The notes under the pieces: model-generated | What the model saw: the letters and a program-made list of their open reading frames with translations, nothing else | Told to the model about the DNA's origin: nothing | Databases searched by the model: none | Source: Pseudomonadota bacterium | Lineage (GTDB): Bacteria > Pseudomonadota > Alphaproteobacteria > Sphingomonadales > Sphingomonadaceae | DNA length: 48,796 nucleotides | Reading direction: 5' to 3' | NCBI GenBank assembly: GCA_963205175.1 | Contig: CAUJIW010000090.1 | Span: 1 to 48,796 of the forward strand | Translations under genes and position numbers: made by a program | Shown: piece after piece, positions 36,214 through 43,797 of the stretch | Layout: every line of letters begins with the position of its first letter | Numbering within the stretch: position 1 is the first letter of the stretch

Positions 36214-37365
36214 ATGGACTGCAACTTCTCGCCGGAAGAGCAGCAATTCCGTGCCCAATGTCGTGACTGGCTGTACGCCAACGTGCCGTCGGAAAAGCGC
36301 CCGCTCAACGCCATTGAAGCAATTGATTTCGACAAGGCATGGCAGCGTCGCCTGTTCGACGCCGGCTGGGCCGGTATCAACTGGCCGGCTGAATATGGCG
36401 GGCGGGGACTGTCCATTGTCCAGCAGGTGATCTGGCTTGAGGAATATGCGCATGCGCACGCGCCGTGGATCGGCGCCAATTTCGTCGGCATCAACCACGG
36501 CGGCCCGACGCTGATCCTGAACGCCAGCGAGGAGCAGAAAGCCTGGCACCTGCCGCGCATCCTCAAGGGCGAGGCGATCTGGTGCCAGGGCTTCTCGGAA
36601 CCCGGGGCCGGCTCCGACCTTGCCGGCATCAAGACACATGCGCGCGTCGATGGTGACGAACTGGTCATCAATGGCTCGAAGATCTGGACCAGCTTCGCTC
36701 ACGTCGCCGACTGGCAGGAACTGGTGGTGCGAACCGAAGAAGGCTCGCAACGCCACAAGGGGCTGTCGTGGGTGATCTGCGACATGCACGCGCCGGGTAT
36801 CACGGTACGGCCGATTGCCAAGATGTCGGGCCAGGTGGAATTCGCGCAGGTCTTCTATGACGACGTGCGCATCCCTCTCGCCAATGTGGTGGGCGGCCTC
36901 GGCAACGGCTGGAAGGTGGCGATGTCGACGCTGAGCTTCGAGCGCGGCACCGGCTTCATTGCCGACCAGGTCAAGCAGTCGCAGGAAGTCAGCGAACTGA
37001 TCGAGCGGGCGCGGGCCACTGGCATGATCCGCGATGATCGCATCGCCGAGCAGCTCGCCCAGATGCGCGCCGAAGTCGCCGCGCTGCAAGCGATGACCTA
37101 TCGCAATATTTCCGAAGTCGCGCGCACGGGGCAGCCCGGCGCCGAGGCTTCGGTCATCCGCCTCTTCTCCGCCGAACTCGGGCAACGCATCGAACGCATG
37201 GCTGTCCTGCTGCTGGGCGAGGCGATGCTCGACTTCCGCTACGGTGACGACAATGCGGTCGCCGACTATCTGCGCGGATTCGCGGCGACCATCGCCGGCG
37301 GCAGCAGCCAGATCCAGCGAGACATTATTGGCGAGCGTCTGCTCGGCCTGCCCAAATCGAGGTGA
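36214..37365 (+). CDS. Acyl-CoA dehydrogenase, large (catalytic) subunit of a second paired enzyme
   Basis: From ATG 36214 (MDCNFSPEEQQFRAQCRDWL) the product is 383 residues; GTG 36208 is an alternative, and GGAG at about 36200 serves both. The beta domain shows WCQGFSEPGAGSDLAGIKTHA and LVINGSKIWTSFAH. Glu243 in LSFERG occupies the catalytic-base position, and the C-terminus is TIAGGSSQIQRDIIGERLLGLP. Four bases separate the stop from the small-subunit start. The enzyme is a paralogue of the 32069 gene but only moderately similar, so it may act on a different intermediate. Confidence 0.92.
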   Translation: MDCNFSPEEQQFRAQCRDWLYANVPSEKRPLNAIEAIDFDKAWQRRLFDAGWAGINWPAEYGGRGLSIVQQVIWLEEYAHAHAPWIGANFVGINHGGPTLILNASEEQKAWHLPRILKGEAIWCQGFSEPGAGSDLAGIKTHARVDGDELVINGSKIWTSFAHVADWQELVVRTEEGSQRHKGLSWVICDMHAPGITVRPIAKMSGQVEFAQVFYDDVRIPLANVVGGLGNGWKVAMSTLSFERGTGFIADQVKQSQEVSELIERARATGMIRDDRIAEQLAQMRAEVAALQAMTYRNISEVARTGQPGAEASVIRLFSAELGQRIERMAVLLLGEAMLDFRYGDDNAVADYLRGFAATIAGGSSQIQRDIIGERLLGLPKSR

Positions 37366-37369
37366 TATC

Positions 37370-38263
37370 ATGGACCTGACTCCCAATGCTGATCAGGAGG
37401 CTTTCGTCACGGCAACAGCCGATTGGTGCCGGGACAACATGCCGCTGGAAAACGCCCGCGAGCGGTCACCGGACCTGTGGACCCAGATGCGCGAAATGGG
37501 CTGGCTTGGCATGACCCATACCGATCTCGGCCTCGACCATGCCACCGAGGCGCTGGTGTTCGCCGAACTTGGCCGCCATCTGGCACCCATCGGCGCGCTA
37601 TCGACCGCGGTCGCACGACGCTGGACCGGCACGGAAAGGCGGGTGGGCCTCGTCATTCCGGCAGCGGATACCGTTCGGATACTCGACGGCACCGGCGCGT
37701 CCCTGGCGCTGGGCCTGCGCGATGGTGACGCCTTCACCTGCGCCCTGCCGGCTGAACTGGCCAGCGCCGCCAGCCTTGACCCTTCGGCCACTCTCGCTCG
37801 CCTGGCGTCCACGCCTGCCCTGACTCCGCTCGGCGAGCCCCGTGCCGCGCTCCACCTGCAGTTGCTCGCCGCCGCCTATGCGGTGGGCTGCGCCGATGCC
37901 GCCCGCGACATGGCCAGCGACTACGCCAAAATGCGCCAGCAGTTTGATCGTCCGATCGGCTGGTTCCAGGCGATCAAGCATTTGTGCGCCGACATGGCGG
38001 TACGCGCCGCCGTCGCCCGCTCGCAGCTTTACTTCGCCGCCTGCGCGCTCGATGCCGGCGGTGCCGACGCTGCCTTCCACATCGCCGCCGCCAAACATCT
38101 GGCGGACCAGGCGGCTGTCGAGAACAGTCGGGCCAATGTCCAGATTCACGGCGCCATCGGCATCACGGATGAGGCTTATCCGCATTTCTGTCTGAAGCGG
38201 GCGCATCTGCTGACCTTCGTCGCACCGGCCAGCCGGCAGATTTTGCTGGATGACGCGGCCTGA
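37370..38263 (+). CDS. Acyl-CoA dehydrogenase, short small subunit of the second paired enzyme
   Basis: The product is 297 residues, some 65 shorter than its counterpart at 33271. The N-terminal helical part (MDLTPNADQEAFVTATADWC), ADLGLDHATEALVFAELGRHLAP-like helices and the C-terminal QQFDRPIGWFQAIKHLCADM and VQIHGAIGITDEAYPHFCLKRA are conserved. The shortening is in the middle: the beta domain between about residues 85 and 165 is reduced to a few strands. The start is fixed by GAGGTGATATC just upstream and the 4-base gap to the large subunit. An accessory, probably non-catalytic role is inferred. Confidence 0.87.
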   Translation: MDLTPNADQEAFVTATADWCRDNMPLENARERSPDLWTQMREMGWLGMTHTDLGLDHATEALVFAELGRHLAPIGALSTAVARRWTGTERRVGLVIPAADTVRILDGTGASLALGLRDGDAFTCALPAELASAASLDPSATLARLASTPALTPLGEPRAALHLQLLAAAYAVGCADAARDMASDYAKMRQQFDRPIGWFQAIKHLCADMAVRAAVARSQLYFAACALDAGGADAAFHIAAAKHLADQAAVENSRANVQIHGAIGITDEAYPHFCLKRAHLLTFVAPASRQILLDDAA

Positions 38264-38276
38264 GCTCGCATCGTTA

Positions 38277-38293
38277 ATTGACGAATCATCAAT
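38277..38293. promoter_or_regulatory. Candidate TetR operator in front of the 3-alpha-HSD-like gene
   Basis: ATTGACGAATCATCAAT is a near-perfect inverted repeat (ATTGA...TCAAT arms, 5-base centre). It is followed after one base by a -10-like TATATT (38295-38300), so it would occupy the promoter spacer. The same 17-base pattern occurs at 39947-39963 (ATTGACATATCGTCAAT), on the other side of the TetR gene. Confidence 0.6.
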
Positions 38294-38355
38294 TTATATT
38301 GAGCCGCCGACGGGCGCCGGCTAGTCTCACCGGCGAAGTAATCGGGGAGGATCGA

Positions 38356-39183
38356 ATGAGCGATATTCTGGGCTATGCCGGCAAGCGCGTGGTGGTGATG
38401 GGCTGTTTTTCGGGCACGGGCGAGGCTTGCGCCCGCCAGCTCGTGGCGCTGGGCGCCGAAGTCCATGGCGCCGACATCAAGCCGTCACCGGTCGATCTTG
38501 CCTCCTTCACGACCGTCGACCTGCGCGACCCGGCGTCGATCGCCGCCGGCGTGGCGGCCATCGGCGGCGAAATCGACGCACTGTTCAACGTCTCCGGTCT
38601 GCCACAGACCTTTCCCGGTGAAGATGTGGTGACAGTCAATTTCCTCGGTATCCGCCACTGGACCCAGCAGTGGCTGCCACGCATCCGCAAGGGCGGCGCC
38701 ATCGTCACGGTGTCGTCGCTGGCCGGCATGAGCTACCTCACCCGCCAGCCACTGGTGCGGGAGTTCATGGCCCATAGCGATTTCGCCAAGGCACGGCAGT
38801 GGTACACCGACAACGCCGAACGCGCCGGTGATCCTTATGGCCTGTCGAAGGAAGCCATCAACACCTGGACGCAGATGGTGGCGCCGGAACTCATGCAGCG
38901 CGATATCCGCATCAACTGCACCATGCCAAGCCCCATCGACACCCCGATGCTCGATGACTTCCGCAAGGTGGCCGGTGACGCCGTCCTCGGGGCATTTGCC
39001 CGCGCCAAAGGCCGCTTTTCCACGCCATTGGAGCAGGCGCTGCCGCTGATCCTGCTGAACAGCGATGCCGCCCGTTTCATCAGCGGCGTGTGCCTGCCGG
39101 TGGATGCCGGGCTTGCGGGCGGCCTGATGACCGGCGTGCTCAACATGCAGCAGATGATCGCCGAGGCAACCCAGGCCGTATGA
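38356..39183 (+). CDS. SDR oxidoreductase, 3-alpha-hydroxysteroid dehydrogenase-like
   Basis: The 275-residue short-chain dehydrogenase starts at ATG 38356 behind GGGGAGG. It has the cofactor loop VVVMGCFSGTGEACA (residues about 12-26), the Asp-Leu adenine-site region, Ser120/Ser121, and Tyr161/Lys165 in the YGLSK catalytic motif. The SG-C-x-x-GxG-type loop, the NVSGLPQT and VVTVNFLGIRHW segments and the insertion before the active-site Tyr resemble 3-alpha-HSD/carbonyl reductase of Comamonas rather than classical FabG-type SDRs. It may oxidise or reduce a ring hydroxyl or ketone on the pathway substrate. Its promoter carries the candidate TetR operator. Confidence 0.87.
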   Translation: MSDILGYAGKRVVVMGCFSGTGEACARQLVALGAEVHGADIKPSPVDLASFTTVDLRDPASIAAGVAAIGGEIDALFNVSGLPQTFPGEDVVTVNFLGIRHWTQQWLPRIRKGGAIVTVSSLAGMSYLTRQPLVREFMAHSDFAKARQWYTDNAERAGDPYGLSKEAINTWTQMVAPELMQRDIRINCTMPSPIDTPMLDDFRKVAGDAVLGAFARAKGRFSTPLEQALPLILLNSDAARFISGVCLPVDAGLAGGLMTGVLNMQQMIAEATQAV

Positions 39184-39192
39184 GACCGGACA

Positions 39193-39846
39193 TCAGGCGC
39201 GCGCACCCAGCATGTAGCCGACGGTATAGGCTGCGGCCTCGCGTAACGCCGCGTAATTGATGCCGTCATGGTCGGCGGTGATCGGTCCGATCGCCGCCAG
39301 CCGTTCCAGCATCATCAACACCGTGCCGGCGCACGCCTGCGGACTGAGATCGGCGGGCGTCCGCCCCGCCGCCTGCGCACGCGCAATCTGGGCCGACAAG
39401 GCGTTCATCATCGGGCGAGCCGCGCTCATGCGGGCACGGTAGAAGCGCTCGTCGCCTTCCTCCGCCGCCAGATTGCGCACCCGGAAAATCGTCCGGTGCC
39501 GGTTCCACAGCTCGGTGTAAGCGACGACGAAAGCCAGCGAGCGTTCTTTCGCCTCAGGCGCCAGCCAGTCCTCGCCGATCATCGCTTCGATCTCCGGCGA
39601 GGTCTGCGCCGCGGTCTCCAGCGCCGCCAGCACCACCTCGGGCACACCGCGGAAATACACATAGAAGGTCGCCGGCGACGTCTGGGCGGCCCGGGCCACG
39701 TCGACGACGGAGAGGTCGCGCAGACCATGGGTCTCCAGCAGCTCAACGGTGGTGTCAATCAACAGCTGGCGCGTCCGTTGGCCCTTGGAACCCATTTTCT
39801 GTCCGAGATGATTATAGGCAAGCGCGTTTTCCGCCTTGGTGGACAC
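39193..39846 (-). CDS. TetR family regulator of the catabolic island
   Basis: The start is taken as GTG 39846 because GGGAGG lies six bases upstream of it; longer frames with ATG at 39876 or 39894 have no ribosome-binding site. The 217 residues contain the TetR DNA-binding domain (KGQRTRQLLIDTTVELLETH, LSVVDVARAAQTSPATFYVY) and a helical ligand domain (NRHRTIFRVRNLAAEEGDERF, a block seen in regulators of lipid or steroid catabolism). It lies between two SDR units and is flanked by two copies of one palindrome, so it probably represses both units and itself until a CoA thioester or other pathway ligand binds. Confidence 0.92.
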   Translation of the reverse strand: MSTKAENALAYNHLGQKMGSKGQRTRQLLIDTTVELLETHGLRDLSVVDVARAAQTSPATFYVYFRGVPEVVLAALETAAQTSPEIEAMIGEDWLAPEAKERSLAFVVAYTELWNRHRTIFRVRNLAAEEGDERFYRARMSAARPMMNALSAQIARAQAAGRTPADLSPQACAGTVLMMLERLAAIGPITADHDGINYAALREAAAYTVGYMLGARA

Positions 39847-39946
39847 GCCGGACCTCCCTTTCGCTCGTGCAGACATGGTGTTCGAACATCTCATACTGAT
39901 CTTTTATGAGGGCTACCTAGCCGCACCCCTTGCCACAAGGCAATAA

Positions 39947-39963
39947 ATTGACATATCGTCAAT
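39947..39963. promoter_or_regulatory. Candidate TetR operator between the TetR gene and the SDR-MFS operon
   Basis: ATTGACATATCGTCAAT has perfect 6-bp arms around ATATC and is followed by AT-rich -10-like sequence (TAATAATC). It is centred about 110 bases upstream of the TetR start and 50 bases upstream of the SDR start, so it can control both. It matches the site at 38277-38293 at 14 of 17 positions. Confidence 0.65.
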
Positions 39964-40005
39964 AATAATCACAACGCCGGAACTGGCGACAGGGGAGAGA
40001 ACGAA

Positions 40006-40797
40006 ATGCCGCAGTTTTCCGGCAAGGTGGCCATTGTCACTGGCGCCTCCAAGGGCATGGGCCGCCAGTTCGTTGCCGCGCTGGTTGACCGAGGGATGCG
40101 CGTGGCATGCCTCGCGCGCCCCTCCCCTGAACTCGATGCACTCCAGGACACATTCGGCGATCAGATCGGCCTCTTCCCCTGCGACATCGCCCGGCCAGAC
40201 GCGGTCAAGGCGGCGGTGGATGGCGCCGCGCGCCAGTTCGGTCGCCTCGACGTCCTGATCAACAACGCCGCGATCTTTCATCCCTTTGCCTTTGAGACCG
40301 GCACCGATGCGCTGATCCGCAATCATGTCGACGTCAACATTCTCGGCACCGCGTGGATGATCCGCGCCGCCATTCCGCACCTGCGGGCAACCCGCGGCCA
40401 GATCGTCAACATCAGCAGCGAGTCCGTGCGGATGCCGTTCCCGATGCTGGCGATGTATGCCGCCACCAAGGCCGCGGTGGAGTGCCTCTCACAGGGCTTG
40501 CGGGACGAACTGCGTGCCGATGGCATCCGTGTATCCATATTACGCTCAGGCTCGGTCGCGGGCGGCTCCGGTAGCGCCAATTGGTCAACGGAGACAACCC
40601 AGGCTTTCTATCGCAAGATTGTCGAGACTGGCCACGCCGCCATGACCGGCACGCCCGCGCAGCCTGAGTCGATGGCGGCGGCACTGATCGCCATCCTTAC
40701 CCTGCCTCCCGACATCAATGCCGATCTCATCGAGGTTCGCGCCGCCCATGAGGGCATGCCGGCAGGCGCCAGGACTGCCACGAGTACCGACGCGTGA
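40006..40797 (+). CDS. Short-chain dehydrogenase/reductase
   Basis: The classical SDR of 263 residues has TGASKGMGRQF (NAD(P) loop, residues about 12-22), NNAAIFHP (NNAG-like), ISSES with the active-site Ser, and YAATKAA with catalytic Tyr and Lys. It is the first gene of the plus-strand operon SDR-MFS-DUF35-Ltp2-like, overlapping the MFS start by 4 bases (GTGA). Beta-hydroxyacyl-CoA or side-chain hydroxyl oxidation before retro-aldol or thiolytic cleavage is plausible. The candidate TetR operator is 43 bases upstream. Confidence 0.92.
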   Translation: MPQFSGKVAIVTGASKGMGRQFVAALVDRGMRVACLARPSPELDALQDTFGDQIGLFPCDIARPDAVKAAVDGAARQFGRLDVLINNAAIFHPFAFETGTDALIRNHVDVNILGTAWMIRAAIPHLRATRGQIVNISSESVRMPFPMLAMYAATKAAVECLSQGLRDELRADGIRVSILRSGSVAGGSGSANWSTETTQAFYRKIVETGHAAMTGTPAQPESMAAALIAILTLPPDINADLIEVRAAHEGMPAGARTATSTDA

Positions 40798-42191
40798 AGG
40801 TGTCCGGACTGCCCATGCCGCTGATCGGCGCCCTGTGGATCGCCGAAATGGCGAGCGCCTTCGAGAGCGCGATGATTTTGGCCGCGCTGAAGGTACTGAT
40901 CGCCGAATTTGGCGACGCCGCTCGCGTCGGCTGGCTGATCACCGGCTTTCTGCTCACCAGCACGGTCACCGCGGCACTGATCGGACGGCTGGGAGACCTG
41001 CGTGGCCGCCGCCTGTGCCTGCTGATCGTGCTGACGGCAGGAGCCATCGGCTCACTGATCAGCGCCTTCGCCACCAGCTTCGAGGTCGTGCTGGCCGGGC
41101 GCCTGCTCCAGGGGGCAACCGGCGCCATTCTGCCGCTGGCCATCGGCCTGGTACGGGAAAATCTGCCGGACCGCCATGTGCCCACCGGTATCGGACTGAT
41201 GATCTCGGGCGCCTCGGTCGGCACCGCCGCCGGACTGGTGGTTGGCGGCCTCATTGTCGACCACGGAGGCTGGCAGGGCATCTTTCTTGCCAGCGCCGGC
41301 TTCTGCGCTGTCGCCTGGATCGCTGTCCGCCTGTTCGTGCCATTGTCACGGCCCAGTGGTGTCACCCGCCGGGTGGACTGGCTGTCAGGCATTCTGTTCG
41401 TTCCCGCCGTCACCTTGATTCTCGCCTATGTCAGCTTGTCGAAAGGCGGCGGCTGGGTTGAGCCGACCCACCTTGCCTTGGTCGCCGGTGGCCTGACTCT
41501 GCTGATTTGGTGGGGCTGGCAGAGCCTGCGCAGCGCCAATCCGCTGATCGACATTCGCTCCTTCGCCAACCGCACCGTTGCCGTCGGCAGCCTGGTGACG
41601 GCGCTGGTCGCCATGAGCACATTGCAGATCATTGTGTTTTTCTCCTTGCTGATGCAGGCGCCGACCTGGACGATCGCGGGTCTCGGCCTGTCGGCGACGG
41701 CAGCAGGTCTTGCCAAGCTGCCGTCCAACCTGTCGTCCACCCTGGCGGCGCCTCTGGGTGGCTGGCTCACCGGTCGTGGCGGCGGCCGCCTGGCCATGGT
41801 GATCGGCGGGATCATCACGACCCTCGGCTGGACTCTTGTCCTCGTTGACGCCAGCAGCCTTGGTATCGTTATCGCCGAGATGATCCTGATCTCGTTTGGC
41901 AGCGCGATGCTGTTCGCGGTGGCGCCCACGATCATTGCCCAGGCCTCCCCGCCCGAACGGGTGAGTGAGATTTCAGGTCTGGTGGGCGTCATCCGTGGCC
42001 TGTTCCTCGGCATCGGCGCACAGATGGTCTCTCTGCTGCTCGCCACTGACAGCATCAGGCGGGGCAGCGAGACCTATCCCTCGCCCGCCGCCTATCAGCT
42101 TACCGTCAGCGTCATCGTGGCAATCTGCGTGCTGGCGATCCTGCTTTCCCTTGCGTTGCCAGGCCGCCGAACGGCCTCCACCAAGGCGTGA
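40794..42191 (+). CDS. MFS transporter (DHA2-like, 14-helix type)
   Basis: The 465-residue inner-membrane protein starts at GTG 40794, overlapping the SDR stop. About 14 hydrophobic segments are visible; the loop GRLGDLRGRRL between helices 2 and 3 is motif A, and LVRENLPDRHVPTGIGLMISGASVGTAAG is the antiporter-type motif C region. Its place inside a catabolic operon suggests uptake of the growth substrate or export of a side product rather than multidrug efflux, but the family alone does not tell the direction. Confidence 0.9.
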   Translation: MKVSGLPMPLIGALWIAEMASAFESAMILAALKVLIAEFGDAARVGWLITGFLLTSTVTAALIGRLGDLRGRRLCLLIVLTAGAIGSLISAFATSFEVVLAGRLLQGATGAILPLAIGLVRENLPDRHVPTGIGLMISGASVGTAAGLVVGGLIVDHGGWQGIFLASAGFCAVAWIAVRLFVPLSRPSGVTRRVDWLSGILFVPAVTLILAYVSLSKGGGWVEPTHLALVAGGLTLLIWWGWQSLRSANPLIDIRSFANRTVAVGSLVTALVAMSTLQIIVFFSLLMQAPTWTIAGLGLSATAAGLAKLPSNLSSTLAAPLGGWLTGRGGGRLAMVIGGIITTLGWTLVLVDASSLGIVIAEMILISFGSAMLFAVAPTIIAQASPPERVSEISGLVGVIRGLFLGIGAQMVSLLLATDSIRRGSETYPSPAAYQLTVSVIVAICVLAILLSLALPGRRTASTKA

Positions 42192-42217
42192 TGCCTCGCC
42201 CAACAGAAGGACCAGCG

Positions 42218-42628
42218 ATGCGACCCCTGCCCGAACTGACCGTCGAGAACACCGCCTTCTGGACCGGTGGCGCGCGTGGTGCGCTGATGATCTGTGTCTG
42301 TGATGACTGCCGGACCGCCATCCATCCACCACAGATTCTCTGTCCGCACTGTCTTTCACGGAATGTGGCGCCAAAGGCGATGCCGGGCACCGGCACCGTG
42401 TACAGCTTCACCGTCAATCACCAGCCCTGGTTCCCGGGCATGGCCGTGCCCTTCGCGCTGGCGGTTGTCGATGTCGATGGCGCGCCGGGCGTCCGGGTGA
42501 CCGCCGAGGTGGCCACCGACTCGCCCGAAACCGTGAGCATTGGTCAGCGCATGAAGGTGCACTTCGTGCAGGTGGAAGATGTCTGGCTGCCGCGGTGGGT
42601 GCCCATGGCGCAGGAGAAGGCACAATGA
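42218..42628 (+). CDS. DUF35 zinc-ribbon/OB-fold protein (ChsH2-DUF35-like)
   Basis: The product is 136 residues from ATG 42218, which follows an AGAAGGA site; a GTG at 42188 overlapping the MFS stop is the alternative. The N-terminal zinc ribbon has CDDC and CPHC pairs (in CVCDDCRTAIHPPQILCPHC), followed by an OB-fold (GTVYSFTVNHQPWFPGMAVPFALAVVDVDG ... MKVHFVQVEDVWLPRWVP). DUF35 proteins bind thiolase-like partners; in mycobacteria the DUF35 domain of ChsH2 is required for the Ltp2 retro-aldolase. Here the domain stands alone and its stop overlaps the Ltp2-like start by 4 bases, so a complex is expected. Confidence 0.92.
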   Translation: MRPLPELTVENTAFWTGGARGALMICVCDDCRTAIHPPQILCPHCLSRNVAPKAMPGTGTVYSFTVNHQPWFPGMAVPFALAVVDVDGAPGVRVTAEVATDSPETVSIGQRMKVHFVQVEDVWLPRWVPMAQEKAQ

Positions 42629-43797
42629 TCCCGAACAAGGCCGCGATCACCGGCGTTGGCATGTCCACCATCGGTCGCAACACCGGCCGACCGGCAATGG
42701 ATCACCTGGCGGAAGCGGCCCTCCAGGCGCTCGCTTGCGCGGGGCTGAGCCGCGACGACATCGACGGCATCGCCACCTATCCCGGCAAGGCGGACAATTC
42801 GCCCGGCATGTCGCCACTTGGCACCGGCGAGGTGCGCAACGCGCTCGGGCTCAAGACCCGCTGGCACAGCGCCGTGCCCGACGGACCGGCTCAGATGGCG
42901 CCCCTCATGGTCGCCGCCATGGCGGTGATGACGGGACAGGCTCGCCATGTCCTGTGTTTTCGCGCGCTGACCGAAAGTTCCTCCCAGTCGGCAGGACAAC
43001 GGGCCAGTATCGCCGGCAGCGGTCGCGCCCGCATCGGCGGCTGGCTAAGCTGGCTGGTGCCGGCCAATGCCATGTCCGCTTCCAACTGGGCGGGCTGGAT
43101 GGCCCAGCGCTATTTTCACGAATTCGGCATGACTCGCGACCATCTGGCCATGGTCGCGACCGGTCAACGGCGTTTCGCCCTCGCCAATCCGGCCGCCGTG
43201 ACGCGCAAGCCACTCACCACCGAGGACTATCTCTCGGCGCGCATGATCTCGTCACCTCTCGGCCTGTTCGATTGCGACATTCCCATCGACGGTGCCTGCG
43301 CCGTCATTGTCTCGGCGCCGGACGCCGCGCGCGATTGCGCGCGCGTGCCGCTCTCCATCGCCGCCATGGGTTCGGCCCTGCGCTCGCCCGAGACATGGGA
43401 TCAGCGGGCCGATCTCACGACCATGGGTGCGCACGACGCCGGCGCCGATCTCTGGGCACGCACCGACTTCCGCCCGCACAATGTCGACGTGCTGGCACTC
43501 TACGACGGCTTCAGCATTTTCGTGCCGTTCTGGCTTGAGGCACTAGGCTTCTGCGGCCACGGCGAGGCCAAGGACTTCATCGCGGACGGCAACATCGGCC
43601 CAGGGGGGCGCTACCCGGTCAACACCGGCGGCGGTCAGCTCTCGGCTGGACGACTGCACGGCTTCGGCCTGCTGCATGAAGCCTGCCTGCAACTGTGGGG
43701 CGACGGCGGAGAGCGCCAGGTGAGAGACGCACGCACGGCGGTATGCGGCATGGGTGGCGGATTCATTGCCGGGGCAATGCTGCTCCATCGCGACTGA
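42625..43797 (+). CDS. Thiolase-fold Ltp2-like aldolase/lipid-transfer protein
   Basis: The 390-residue protein has a thiolase fold (KAAITGVGMSTIGRNTGRPAMD, LACAGLSRDDIDGIATYPG) but no thiolase nucleophile Cys in the first half. As in Ltp2-type retro-aldolases it has a Y-D-x-F motif (Y293, ALYDGFSIF), matching the catalytic Tyr294 of the Thermomonospora enzyme. The second Tyr known there (Tyr344) falls on R343 here (SAGRLHGF). A C-terminal CGMGGG (C374) resembles the thiolase C-terminal box. It is the partner of the preceding DUF35 protein and probably cleaves, or transfers, an acyl-CoA intermediate, releasing a ketone or aldehyde. Its last 35 bases overlap the convergent amidohydrolase gene. 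Confidence 0.88.
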   Translation: MIPNKAAITGVGMSTIGRNTGRPAMDHLAEAALQALACAGLSRDDIDGIATYPGKADNSPGMSPLGTGEVRNALGLKTRWHSAVPDGPAQMAPLMVAAMAVMTGQARHVLCFRALTESSSQSAGQRASIAGSGRARIGGWLSWLVPANAMSASNWAGWMAQRYFHEFGMTRDHLAMVATGQRRFALANPAAVTRKPLTTEDYLSARMISSPLGLFDCDIPIDGACAVIVSAPDAARDCARVPLSIAAMGSALRSPETWDQRADLTTMGAHDAGADLWARTDFRPHNVDVLALYDGFSIFVPFWLEALGFCGHGEAKDFIADGNIGPGGRYPVNTGGGQLSAGRLHGFGLLHEACLQLWGDGGERQVRDARTAVCGMGGGFIAGAMLLHRD

